Below are positions 36,901 through 48,076 of a DNA stretch of 64,000 bases, piece after piece (position 1 is the stretch's first letter; every line of letters begins with the position of its first letter). The position numbers and the translations under genes were made by a program. The notes below the pieces were generated by a model that was not told where the DNA came from, did no database searches, and saw only the letters and a list, made by a program, of their open reading frames with translations. The stretch lies in NCBI GenBank assembly GCA_047967505.1, contig CM106538.1, one strand, 5' to 3'. This stretch comes from Dipteris shenzhenensis (Eukaryota; Polypodiophyta; Polypodiopsida; Gleicheniales).

Positions 36901-37274
36901 GCGATTATGCCAGATATTAATTTCTGCAAAACACACCATTTTTCAAATAATTGGTTAGAGGAAGGAGATGTTTAGAGAAGCAACTTCTCAAAGGGATTGA
37001 ATTGAGGAGACAAGCATAAGCAACTTGCCTGTTTTTCAAATTGACAGGCTTCACATACCTTATGCATTTTTGCAACCTTGAATTTAGGCAATCCTGCAAC
37101 AATATTTTGGGCTTGCATTAATTTAAGTCATCGTACATTAACATGACCAATGCGATTATGCCAGATATCAATTTCTGCAAAACACACCATTTTTCAAATA
37201 ATTGGTTAGAGGAAGGAGATGTTTAGAGAAGCAACTTCTCAAAGGGATTGAATTGAGGAGACAAGCATAAGCCT
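36773..37274. repeat. 251-bp tandem duplication spanning the Copia-2 breakpoint
   Basis: Units start at 36773 and 37024 (cttgcctgttttycaaattg) and differ at only two or three positions. Each contains the last piece of Copia-2 plus about 90 bp of non-Copia flank (ggttagaggaaggagatg...), so truncation came first and duplication later. Confidence 0.95.
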
Positions 37275-37690
37275 ACAAACAAGGAGAAAGAGGAGGAAGA
37301 GAAATACCAAAAAGAGAAGAGGTGAGTCTTCTTTCTTTCACCAAATCTCATTTTTTATCTTTAACCTCTAAAAATCAAGCATGAAAACTAGCACATAGCC
37401 TTAGCAATACAAGGAGAAACATGCTTCAAGACTTAGAAAACGAAATCTCACAAAAAATGAACCTACATTGCTTAAAGAGACTCACCTTCTTGAAAAACTT
37501 CTTTTCACACAAGCAAAGAGGGAGAAGGGTGGAGAGGAAGCATAAGTCTTAGGAGAGGAGCTGGGTAGGGGTGAGGAGTGGAGAATAGAGAGGAGGAAAG
37601 AGAGGTCGTCGAATATAAGGTGGGGGAGATATTTTTGCTTTTCCCACAATAGAGATGCCAAAGAAAGCATCGTGCGAGGTTTCAAGTTTA
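37275..37690. other. Spacer between Copia-2 and CACTA-2
   Basis: No gene seen. Purine-rich near 37500-37610. The left terminus of CACTA-2 should lie in or near this stretch, but I found no CACTACTACA-like end. Confidence 0.4.
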
Positions 37691-37825
37691 ATAGCGATGC
37701 TTGTCAGTCGCTATATAGTGACGTTTATATCCAAAAAGTGTTGCTATATAGCGATGAAATACGGAAAATCATCTCTATAAAGTGATGGAACAGGGCAATG
37801 CATCACTATATAGTGACGGTTCAGG
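37690..37825. repeat. CACTA-2 left subterminal repeats
   Basis: Copies of gtcgctatatagtgac, ttgctatatagcgatg and atcactatatagtgac, the same palindromic family as at the right edge. Presumed transposase-binding sites. Confidence 0.8.
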
Positions 37826-37926
37826 ACACTTATTGTTGGAAGAGAGAAAAGGAGCTCATGGGTGGCTATTTTTTGGATCTTAATAGATTTCTTTGCAGCT
37901 CATGTTGTGATTTTGGAACTGTGCAA

Positions 37927-40900
37927 ATGGAAGGGATGAGTGGAAGCTCATCAGATGATGCGCCAACAATCGGGAGCACAGAGTGGCTTATTGAGAGGTT
38001 GTATTTTCATTGCACTCATTGTAAGCGAGAAGTACGACATCAACGTCGTATCATGTGCCACTTGCGGATGTATGGGAAGGAGCCTGAACTAGTACCCACC
38101 ATTGGTGTTGCACGTGATGATGGATCATCGGTAAGTCAATGCTATTTGAGTTCGTGGTTAATATTGGATACCATTATGATGCAAAACCTTGAGACAAGAT
38201 CTTATATTTACACAAAATCTTGAAACATGATGAGGAGGGTGGTGAGGGTGCGCATATACCTTCACACTTTGAGCAAGACTATAGTCTCTCGGATGATGAC
38301 GAGGGTATGGTGGACATGATAGATTCTATTTTTAGGGGCACTACATCACATGTACACGTGATGTTAGAGTCTGAGGTCAAAATGCGAGAGTTGCAATTAA
38401 CACAGTTGTATGAGGGTGCTAGGATGTCTAAACTATAGGCTTGTCTCTCAATCTTGAATATGCAAGCAAACTATGGGTGGTCGGATACAACTGTCTCGAC
38501 CTTAATGAGGTACGGATTTTGCATTAATTTGACTCATTATTTGGATATTGTTTGTTTTGAGAATCATCATTATTTGAAGCCTATGTATGTTTGAATTGTC
38601 TCTCTTTTATCATTCTCTCTTTTATCCTCTCTTTTCATCTCTTTTCTCCTCTCTTTTTCTCTCTTATCTCCTCTTTTTGTCTCTTTTCCTCTATTTTTTC
38701 CTCTCTTTCCTTCTCTTTTTTTCTCTTTTATCCCCACTTTTTCTCTTTTCACTTTCTCTCTTTTTCTCTCTTATCTCCTCTCTTTTTCTGTCTTTTTTCT
38801 CCTCTCTTTTCTCCTTTTTCTCCTCTCTTTTTCTCTCTTTTTTCTCCTCTCTTTTCCTCTCTCTTTCCTTCTCTTTTTTCCCACATGAAGCTTCAATAGC
38901 CTACCATTGAGCAAATAAATACAGACTTCTATCACTCTAATTTAAAGAATGCACGAGTCTGTAAATTTTTTCTCAATGTCAAGCTGTAGGATTGTAAGCT
39001 TGCTCAATGTCTTACAGGTATTCTAAGCTATAGGATTAGTGACATGACTTCTTTGTTGCTTTGAGGATCATCATTATTCAAAGCCTATGTATGTTTGAAT
39101 TGTGATAGGTTGCTTCAGAAGATGTTGCCTACACCAAATACCATGCCCGCATCAAGAGATGAATCGAAGAAGATGCTAACAATGGTGCGTATGAATTATG
39201 ATACCATCCATGCTTACCGTAATGATTGTATTCTCTTTCATCGTGAGCATGGAGATTGTCTGAAGTGTGGGGAACAATGATATAGAGATGACTTTAGGGT
39301 GAGCAGATATCGGTAAAGGTCTTGAGACACTTTCCCATCATTGCAAGAATACAACACATGTTCCAATGCAAATCCATAGCAGAGTTGATGACATGGCATG
39401 CATCTCATCGGTCCACTGATGACACATTGAGGATTCCCACAAATTGTACATCTTGGAAGCACATAGACAATCAGTTGTCGGACTTTGTGAGGGAGCCACG
39501 CAACTTACATCTTGGGCTCGCCATGGATGGCATGAATCCTTTCGGGTTATGCTCGACATCTTGGTCGACATGGCCCATAGTCTTGGTGAACTACAATATC
39601 CCACCATGGCTAACAATAAAGAAGGGACACCTCATGCTTGCACTAGTTGTGTCAGGAAAGTACAAGGCCAAAAATATGGACGTGTATATGGCACCTTTGA
39701 TAGAGGAGTTATAGATCTTATGGAGAGGAGTGTGGGTCTTTGATATTTCCAGAGCTCCTAGACATACCAATGATATTTTGGTCAGGGGTATCTTGATGTG
39801 GACCATGCATGACTACCTATATGTGCAGGACTTGTTACAAGTGGGTACCATGCTTGTCCTTTTTGTGGACTGGGTTTGAAATTGCTTGCACGATACTCCA
39901 AACATATGAGGAAAAATGTTTATGAAGGTCATGCTTGATACCTTCTGCTGGACCATCTCACGCGTGGAGGTTAGCTTGATCGACCACCACCATATTTGAA
40001 GGCAAGTGACTGAATTTAGACTCAGAGGGCAAATGGAGAGGAACCTCCTCGTGGTATGAAGAGGCTATCGATCTTTCACGAGCTTCCTTATTGGGGTCAG
40101 TTACAAATCAATCATCTCTTGGATCCTCTTTAAGAATGTGGGGGCTACTATATTTGGGCACACTTGGTTGGTTCCAAAGACTCGAGAGGAGTGCGAGAAG
40201 ACTTACATGCTATGAATAGGATGTCTCGTTTGTGGCCCCAAGTACGTGCTTCAGGAAAAGTTATCCTCCCAAAAGCAACATGGATCCTCTCTATGAGAGA
40301 GGAGGTAGGAGTCAAGGTGGACATTGCCTCTTTTCAAACACCGACAGGGTACATGTGTTGCTTGAAAGGAGCATCTTTAAAGGACAATAAGCTTAGTGGG
40401 CTCAAGTCCCATGATTGGCACAAGGTCTTATAGGTATTCTAAGCTATAGGATTAGTGTACCAATAATCGTGATGTGTTAATGTAATTATGATTATGCTAT
40501 ATTGTTGACATGACTTCTTTGTTGCTTTGATAGTTCATCCTCCCAATTACAATAAAAGGGTGCTCACAAGAAGATGTTACAAATGCTATATTCAAGATCA
40601 GTGGTATTGTGAGGTATGCTTACTATCAAATCGCATTGATTGCATTTTCTTCAATTTAAACTGAATAATTTGTAGGCTGATTATGAATATATCTTACATG
40701 GGCATGTGAAATAGGTGGATATCTCAAAAAGAGATCTCCATATCGAGCATCGAGAAGGCTAGGGTGGAATCCATCGAAGCCGTATGCTTGCTTGAAAAGC
40801 ACTTTCCCTCGAGCATTATGACAACGCAAGTGCACTTGTTTGTGCACAGAGTTGATGAGGTGGCCATTATAGGTACCGTTCATAGTCGGTGGATGTTCTT

Positions 40901-42323
40901 TCTCAAGCAATTTATGAAAATTTTGAAGGCATTTGTAAGACAAAGAGCAAGACCAGAAGCAAGCATGGTAGAGGGATGGCTTGTGCAAGAGTCATTAGTA
41001 TATATCACGGAGTTTCTTGCATCCATGGATCTTGATATGGCTTGGCATAACAAGAATGATGATCGCATCATTGACGAGGTTCCCCAAGGAAAAGGGATTG
41101 AAAGAAAGATGAGCGAAGAGAAAATGGAGAAATTCAATAAGTTTTGTATCCTCAATAGCAAGGAGATGCAGAAATGGATTGAGAGATATGAAGTAGCCAA
41201 AGTAGAAAGAACAAATGCAAGGATGAGATTCAGGGTAATGTACAGGCGATCGCAACCATATCCATGGGATCTCACCCTTCTCCCTACTCACATGTCACTT
41301 ATGGCTACAACTGGCTCTACGTAAAGTGAATGCGATGGAGAGGCAATAAACGAGCACGAGCAAGAGTTATCATTTGGATGTATGATGCATGTAAGTTTCT
41401 TACCTCTTGACATAATTAAGTAATTATTTGTGGCAATATATGCTATAAAATAGATGCATCTTCATTGCTCTTTTACAGTACAAAAAGTACAGTGCATTAT
41501 GGTCATATGGATGACATTTTTGCGTGGAACGCATCGATTCAAAGAGAGTTACATATGATTGTGGAGTCATGGCTAACTTCACACAAGATAGCCGAGCAAG
41601 TGCTTTGGATATGAATCTTCTCTCCTCACAGTTGGATTATTGTGGAACCATACACGAAATCTATGAAATTAATTTCAAACTATTTAGTATTTTCATTCTT
41701 GATGTAAAATTGTTTAGAACTATTTACAACGGTCCCCATGCAACGATGAAAAAAGACAGTAGCGGTTTCTTTGCAATAGACTCCACCAAACTTTAGACTG
41801 ATGAAAGTGATACTTTTGTTCTTCCCAAGCACTGTGAGTAGGTGCATACTAATGATTTAATTAATCGAAGCTTTCATTTTTAAAGATCCATTGATACATG
41901 TACTTAAGCATAATTTCATATATATAATTGATGGCATTTGGCACCCATCTTCAATCACCATGAAGTAAGCAAATTTTTGAAGATAGAGATTTGTATATGG
42001 AGATGCCACTACCAATGCCGAATTCAATTGATCCAGATGGATCTAGCAAAGAAGATGATCACAATATGAGCCAAGAGGAAGATGCACATAATGACATCGT
42101 ACGGGAGGAAGATGGAGATCACGGTATTGAGGAAGAAGATGACGATCATCAAGAATCACCACACCTTATTGAAGAAGATAATCAAGTACTCTTAGGTGAA
42201 TGTACAATGCTAGAGTACGATGATGATATAGGAGATCAACTCGGTATAGAGTTAGAGATAGACTTGTTTGGCGTGTTAGACTTGGCTCAGGATGAAGCCA
42301 TTGATGTAAATGCTCTTCATTGA
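37927..42323 (+). pseudogene. CACTA-2 transposase (Tnp2-like), inactivated
   Basis: The start ATG at 37927 reads MEGMSGSSSDDAPTIGSTEW. A Cys/His block, FHCTHCKREVRHQRRIMCHL, resembles the transposase-associated domain, and its exon ends at a GTAAGT donor near 38130. 38223-38510 holds LYEGARMSKL..YGWSD, the conserved lead-in. A 600-bp intron follows (38510-39110). Next come the lead-in end with NDCILFHREHGDCLKCGE (39110-39280) and the Transposase_21 core at 39322-39714 (MRHFPIIARIQHMF, NLHLGLAMDGMNPF, STWPIVLVNYNIPPW, MDVYMAPLIEEL). 40164-40433 ends in GLKSHDWHKVL. DUF4218 is at 40764-41324 and DUF4216 at 41524-41796, with an acidic tail at 41991-42323. Stops (several TAG where CAG is expected) and frameshifts between 39720 and 40160 make it non-functional. 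Such proteins cut and paste the element in the nucleus. Confidence 0.9.
38510..39110 (+). repeat. Transposase intron with polypyrimidine expansion
   Basis: The donor is ggtacgg after TLM(R) and the acceptor tgtgatag before LLQKMLP. Inside, 38600-38880 is almost pure C and T. A direct repeat of about 40 bp (atcatcattatt..aagcctatgtatgtttgaattg) flanks the expansion at 38565-38600 and 39067-39103. Between them, 39011-39060 is a partial copy of the later intron at 40424-40530, including the exon end before it. Confidence 0.75.
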
Positions 42324-42493
42324 TTTTTTTCATCTCAAACTTGGACATGAATATATGAGCTTCAAAGACTTGATGTACATGCTCTTGTACTTTTATTCTC
42401 TCAAAGGATCAAACATATATGAAAATGAAAAAAAATATATCATTGGGAAAAACTATCTTTTAAGGTCGGTATGGGAAAAAACACTCTTTGTAA

Positions 42494-42715
42494 AATGTCG
42501 CTATAGGAAACTGTCTCAGTGTCACTATATAATGACCATTCACAATCTGATAAGGGTCACTATATAGCGACTTTAGGCAAGCATCGCTATATAGGAAACT
42601 ATCTCAGTGTCACTATATAACGACCATTCACAATCTGGTAAGGGTCACTCTATAGCGACTTTAGGCAAACGTCACTATATAGTGACGTTTTCCTAGAGTC
42701 GCTATATAGCGACCC
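42494..42715. repeat. CACTA-2 right subterminal repeats
   Basis: At least seven copies of gtcactatatagcgac-type palindromes, including a duplicated segment of about 90 bp (ggaaactrtctcagtgtcac...). They match the left cluster. Confidence 0.9.
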
Positions 42716-42798
42716 TTAATGAATCCCACTTTTAATACCGATGATTAGCACCCATGCATGCTAAACATCGGTACTTAAGCGTCGCAATAGGGTCCATG

Positions 42799-42808
42799 TG
42801 TAGTAGTG
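42799..42808 (+). other. CACTA-2 right terminus
   Basis: tgtagtagtg is the reverse complement of CACTACTACA and lies just outside the subterminal repeats. The next three bases are cat, the expected place of the target duplication. Confidence 0.65.
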
Positions 42809-42811
42809 CAT

Positions 42812-43700
42812 CTAGACAGCTTGTATAGAGGTTCAGGTGAGATAATCTTTGAAACAATGCAACACAGTGATTATGACGAGATTTATTTGTTAATGATGTA
42901 ACTTTGAAGAAATAGTTAGTTCGTAGGTCATTTTGTGTAGTGTTGTTGTTTGGTTTTATTACATGGTTTGAAAATGTTGAAAGATTTGTTTGTTTTGATA
43001 GAAATTTCATGAGAAATCAGTCTTTTCCACTCTTACTATCAATAGTTTTCTACAAAATATTGCTTGAAATAGATTTTGAGATGTTTGGGAGCAAATAATT
43101 TATTTTGAAGCAAGAACCATCAAATTCAGCATTCGCAGAACACATTTGGGACCACTAGGAGGGAAAATTTTGATCACAATTTTCTTTTAAAGAACCTTGC
43201 TCCAAGAATCAGGTACTCTTCATTCATGTAGTTTTAGAATGTTTTTAGTTTTGAACTCAAATTAGGGTCTATCAAAGCAACTTATATGGAGATTCAGGTG
43301 AGAAAACCTTTAGAACAATGCAAGACGTTGAAAATAACGAGATTTTATGATGCAACTTTGAAGAAGCAGTTAATTTGTAGTTTGTTTTGGTAATTGTGTT
43401 GTTTTCTTTTAATACATGACTTAAAGAGGAGAAAAGATTTGTTTGTTTTGGAAGATACACTCTTACTATTGAGGCTTTTTACAGAAGATGGTTTGAAATA
43501 GATTTGGAGTCTTTTCGAAGCATATAGTTAGTTTTGGAGAAAATTTCATCAATTTCAGCATCCTTGATTACGAGAGGGACCATTGAGGACAACAAGTTTG
43601 ATCACGTTTTTCTTTCAAAGATCCCTGTGAGGTATTGTTCATTCACATAGTTTAATAGTATTTGATGATAAGTATTTTTTTTTTTGAATTTATAGATTTC
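42812..43700. repeat. 461-bp tandem duplication
   Basis: Two diverged units align along their whole length with a period of about 461 bp (ttcaggtgaga at 42832 and 43293; gatttgtttgttttg and agggaccactagg-like words follow in order in both). CACTA-2 ends exactly at the start of the first unit. Minus-strand frames in each unit (43010-42732 and 43460-43272) resemble each other but show no domain; probably non-coding. Confidence 0.8.
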
Positions 43701-43830
43701 AATCATTAGATTTTGCATGCAATTGGGGTTTTCATTTTTGCTTGGTTTGATACTTTTCTAAAACGTGTCATGTTTGTATATTGTTTGTTGATGCCAATGT
43801 TATATTATATTAGGTGGAAAGTATATGAAA

Positions 43831-46618
43831 ACATGCAAGGCCCTCAGAATTCAAAAAAGAAGGATATCAATTTTCAAATTAATGCATAGAATGCATCATT
43901 TTTAAAGAGGAATGAATCCTCCTTAGTAAGTGAGTGACTTAGTAGCTCTTCAAAATCAAGGAAAAACACATATGGATTTGTGGTTAGAAGGAAAAATATA
44001 TCTAGTAGATCCACAAACTTATTAGACTCCTCTATTTCATGGATTGACCAGCTTGATAAAGTTTCTATGTAAGGGTGAGAATGGTTTGTTAGGATATTGT
44101 GGAAGGTTGATTGGTCATGGAGCAAGTAGCCTTCACACCCAATATCAATCTTTGCTTAAGGAAAGAGACAAAATAATTGCAATGTTGGAGGCCTAGAATC
44201 AACATTTGGTATCATCTATGCAAGCTACAAGTGTTCAAATGTCTGCATATGATGGCATAGAGAAAAAAAAAAGGAGTTACAAGTAAAGGTTCAAACATCA
44301 GATGCTCAATTGGGAGAGAGCACTATAAATGCAATTCACTTATAGATGCAAAACACGGCTCTTAAGGATGAGATCAAAACGTTAGAAAAAAAATTATCAT
44401 TCATGAAGGATACTCCAATGGGTCCAAGACTACGTAAGAGTAAATTGCATCAATGGGTGAAATATCTAAGAAAAGTGGTCATTGGAAGCGTCGAGTGAGA
44501 ACTTGTAGGAGTGTTTCAGAACTCATGTCTATCCATGATGAACACTATGGTGCTATGTTTACAAAAAAAATATTTGGAGTCTATTATACAACATCCAAAA
44601 TTCAAAAGTCTAAAATCAGAGATACCATTTAAGTCAATGAACAAAGTTGTGGAGCATTTCAATGCAACTAGTGCACAGGGAGTTTGTGATATTGTAGGGA
44701 TAAGTACAAGGGCATAGTGGCTCATATTTAAGAGCTTAAAAACATCATATCTTTCTATGGGAGCAAAATTTAAAGCCCTACTTCCTAAACCGACTGATGT
44801 TGATAAGGCCAAACATGCACTCAATTTAGGCATACTTGATTTAGTCAGTGAGCCCTAGCATGTATGTAGTACACTAATTTAAAAAACAAAGGCTGGAGAG
44901 TCTAAAGAATTGGAATTAACAGTCAATAACAACTTTGTGATGGATGTTCGAAGAGTTTTGCAAGCCATGATGAAGTTTTATGATATGCCTATGGAGGAAT
45001 GCAATGGTACTCTAAATATTGTACTAAAGCTTGATAAAAGTGAGGTGGTCAAAGGTCAAAATTTAAAAAGAGTTAGTTTGACAATGATGAATAGAATACT
45101 GGACCTTGAAGTTGAGCTTGATGATGCAAGGTAGTTCAGTGTGCAATCAAAACAGAAGATTTGGTGGTTGGCTACCTTTGAGGTATGATGGAAATTTGAA
45201 TTTTAATGCAGTAACGTAAAAAAACTTAGAATATTTTAAAATAACATGAGTTTTTTTGCAAGTACCAAAAGAGTCACATTCAATTTTGAAGTGGTTTTTT
45301 TACCAAACCGATATCCCAAGTGTGATCAAAGGTTGTAACAATGGTGAGCTCCTTAAAGTTGAGGGCTATGGATCCTACCATGTGGAATGGCATGTAGCTG
45401 CTAACCTCAAGACTATTAAATGTATGTTTAATGTGGCACATGGAGAAAATACAAGCATCCTTATCTACTATGCATGCAAATGAGAGTACCTACAAAGTGT
45501 GGTAAAAGGAATCAAAAGCAATGGGCCTCTGAGCTTGTAGAGATAGATCAAACTAAGGCACCAGATAGGGATGCTCTAGGGAAAGATCCATCATTGAGCA
45601 CAATTCTTGAAATTCCTCTTGAGCGAGTACACATATGTGCACTTCATGCTATTCTGAGAATAATTGAAAAGTTGGTGCATCTATACATCATTGATGCATA
45701 TAACTTGAAGCCCCAACAAGAGAGTGACAGGATGATTGCAAGAATCGAAAAGGTTCTTTCAGATATGGGACTACACTTAGGGCAAGTAAAGATTACAAAA
45801 AATGAGAAAATATCTCCAAAAACAAGCAATGTTCCTTGTAAGTCAAGCTTTGGCGTATCAACGCTTTAAAATTCCCTTACGCAAAGAAGAAAAATGACAA
45901 GCTCAAACGTGCTAATGAGTTTGATGTATGGAGAAAGTTACACAATGCCTGTTATGAACGAGGGGGGAAGGGACAAAAAAGATTAGAAAAGGCTCGAGTG
46001 TGGTTAGCTCTTGATAACTTGGTACCTTCACTACAAAAGAAAAGATTCAAAGATGATGATGCACAGCGTTTCATCAATGAAGTGAATAACTTTAGCCGGA
46101 ATATGGAGATAGCTTAGGGAAAGAAACATTTCACACAATACATGGTAATCTACATTGAGATGTGCATATTGAATGGTCCTATAATTACTAATTTGTTTTT
46201 CTATTTGGCAGCGCATTTTATATGCTCATGCACCATACATGGCATGGAATTATGGAACAATCAGAGAGTGTTCCACTCAGGGCAGGGAGAGATCGCATTG
46301 GCAAGCATGTTGTGCATATAACAAAGTGACCCAACATGGGGGTGGTAGAATTAAGTCAAGCCCAATGGTTCAATTGCTTCAATGGTGGTACAGGCATATC
46401 AAAATAAGAGCAGCTACAACACTAGCATTCAAAGAGTCCTTAGTGTCCCATGCAGTGCAAGATGTTAAGGCGAAATGTAGAAGAAGAATATACAACTCAT
46501 CAAATGCAAGACAGAATCATGCAAGGTGGCATGCAACCCATCATATAAAAGGACGCATATGGGTGGAGATAGATGAAAATGATGGTGTAGACTCTTCCAA
46601 TGTGGATGCCCATGCATA
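43831..46618 (+). pseudogene. Orphan multi-exon gene, coiled coil plus unknown core
   Basis: I do not recognise the family. A start at 43831 reads MQGPQNSKKKDINFQINA. 44150-44480 is coiled-coil-like (ERDKIIAMLEA, then ALKDEIKTLEKKLSFMKD). One frame then runs from about 44270 to 45134 with few stops. A likely intron lies at about 45181-45257, then a core with PLERVHICALHAILRIIEKL (about 45620). A clean intron at 46144-46212 (gtaatc..tttggcag) joins HFTQYM to RILYAHAPYMAWNYGT. The last exon ends at 46618 after IRECSTQGRERSHWQACC. TAG stops in the coiled coil and before HFTQYM again look like CAG changes, and at least three frameshifts are needed. The pattern of a short helical H..LR..EKL block and a late Y.H.PY...G....S.QG.E motif reminds me of uncharacterised transposon-associated proteins, but I cannot name one. 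Confidence 0.5.
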
Positions 46619-46938
46619 AGTTTCAGAATTTCTTTGTCATTTTAATTGTGTGATTTGCAGTAAAGCCAACATATAATGGCCATGAGTTTTAGTAAAAATA
46701 AGAAATTTTGAGTTATTGGATGTTAATTATAAGTATTTAGCTCAAGGTTGCACAAATTTTATTTTTTTAGAGTTTTTATTAAAAAATAAGTATTTTTAAA
46801 AATTAGGGTTGTGGGCCCTATATAAAAGAATGGGCCCTCATTTTCATTTCATTATTTAAAGAGCTCTCCACTCCCACACCACCTCCCACTTGCCCCTGAC
46901 ATTTCCACCCTTTCTCTTGCACACTCTCTCCATCTTCC

Positions 46939-47704
46939 ATGGCCAAGCCCAAGATCAAGGCACCAAGGAGACTGGCACATCAAGACTCGCCTCCAAACTC
47001 AGAGACAGAGAGTTATATCCCCCCCTTCTCCCCCCGATGATCCCCATCAAAGGGAGAAACTACCATTTCAGAGGCTAGAGAGGGGGCAAGGGGAAGGCCC
47101 ATAGACAGAGGGACAAAGGAACGCACAAGAGGATCATGATGCAGAGGCTGATGACTTAGAGAGCACAGAGGAGGAGCATAACAAAGAGCAACATCAAAGG
47201 ATAGAGCAAAGGACCAAGTCAAGAGCAGAGAATCAGCATCCACGGCCACGGGGGAGAGGACACCCAAATCTAGGTCTAGGGAAAAGAGGCCCTCCACATC
47301 CAGGAGAAGGCCTTCCACATCAAGAGCAAAGAGGCCCTCCTCCAGTGTGGCGATACAGGTTCAAGCCGGGGACTGTGGCACTTTGGGAAATCAGAAAGCT
47401 TAAAAAATATATCAATCTAGTCATCTCGATGGCAAACTTCGCAAGGGTGGTATGCAAGGTCATGCAGGACCTCAACAATAGCCCCATGTCCTGGTATTAT
47501 AGGCGTGGAGTTGTGGAGGCTTCATGGCATATTTCTAGAGACGCCTTGCTTGCCATGCAATATGCAGCTGAGGCCTATCTAGAAGACCTCATGGATGACA
47601 CCCAGTTGGCTACAATCCATAGGAAAAGGGTCACTGTGACTGCCAAAGACATGCAGTTTATTGCCCGCTTAGAAAGCCCAAGGGCACTTAGGGATTTCGT
47701 ATAT
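46939..47704 (+). pseudogene. Divergent histone H3-like gene
   Basis: From 47348 the translation reads WRYRFKPGTVALWEIRKL, then VMQDL, a long loop, ALLAMQYAAEAYLEDL, and TIHRKRVTVTAKDMQFIARL. This follows the H3 fold in order (RYRPGTVALREIR; QDF; ALQEAAEAYL; IHAKRVTIMPKDIQLARRI). The loop between helices 1 and 2 is about 11-13 residues longer than in canonical H3; longer loop 1 is a CENH3 trait, and the tail is unlike canonical H3. A start at 46939 reads MAKPKIKAPRRLAHQD. A C-run near 47030 puts the tail one base out of frame with the fold, and TAG at 47102 interrupts the joined frame, so it is probably a pseudogene. The frame runs on to 47866 past an AATAAA at 47779, suggesting that the original stop has been lost. 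No intron is seen; plant CENH3 genes usually have several, so a retrocopy or captured gene is possible. Confidence 0.65.
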
Positions 47705-47778
47705 CCGCCTTGGGAGATAGTTAGAATTCATGTACTCTACCTTTGGGCATCAGTCTTGTATCAACCTCTTTTCAATAT

Positions 47779-47784
47779 AATAAA
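47779..47784 (+). terminator. Polyadenylation signal
   Basis: AATAAA about 75 bp after the end of the H3-like fold, followed by a T-rich stretch. It is compatible with a 3' end for that gene. Confidence 0.4.
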
Positions 47785-48076
47785 GTGTCTTTTTTTGCAT
47801 TGTCTTTGTATGTGCAATCTCAAATTTGTTTCTATTGTATCTGCAAATTGTATCTGCAATCTATAATTTACTTACATGCAATCTCAATTTACTTACATGC
47901 AAAATGAAATAATAAACATCAAATCTCAATGGAACATGCAAAAGGAAATCATACTCAATTTTACTTAACATGCAAATGGAAACAATGTTCCATAACAAAT
48001 AAGAAAATAATTTGAAAATTGTATTCTTTATTGACATAGATTGGTATTACAAAGAGCATCCACTTTAAGGCACAAG

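Larger units (their letters stand above)
33777..37175 (-). mobile_element. Copia-2, 5'-truncated copy of the Copia-1 family
   Basis: The 3' LTR (33777-34129) and pol lie on minus; GAG, protease, primer site and 5' LTR are missing. The copy breaks off around 36930 and again at about 37180 after a 251-bp tandem duplication that contains the breakpoint. The proteins are close to those of Copia-1, so both belong to one family. Five bases outside the 3' LTR are gtgtt; no partner is available for comparison. Confidence 0.9.
37690..42808 (+). mobile_element. CACTA (En/Spm) transposon, CACTA-2
   Basis: Palindromic subterminal repeats with the core ctatatag (gtcgctatatagtgac type) lie at 37690-37825 and 42494-42715 and enclose a full-length but decayed transposase gene on plus. 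The right end tgtagtagtg (42799-42808) is the reverse complement of CACTACTACA, a typical CACTA terminus. The left end was not located, so the start is approximate and no 3-bp target duplication can be confirmed. Confidence 0.85.

Noticed and set aside
36773-37274. Satellite or CRISPR-like array
   Set aside because: Only two long near-identical units with no spacers, in eukaryotic transposon DNA; a plain tandem duplication.
37801-37816. catCACTATATAGTG as the left end of CACTA-2 with a CAT target duplication matching 42809-42811
   Set aside because: Attractive, but subterminal repeats continue to its left (from 37690), and the bases after CACTA do not match the right terminus; it is one of the palindromic subterminal repeats.
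38587-38910. Two overlapping Phe/Ser/Leu-rich frames of over 100 codons
   Set aside because: They translate the polypyrimidine expansion inside the CACTA-2 transposase intron.
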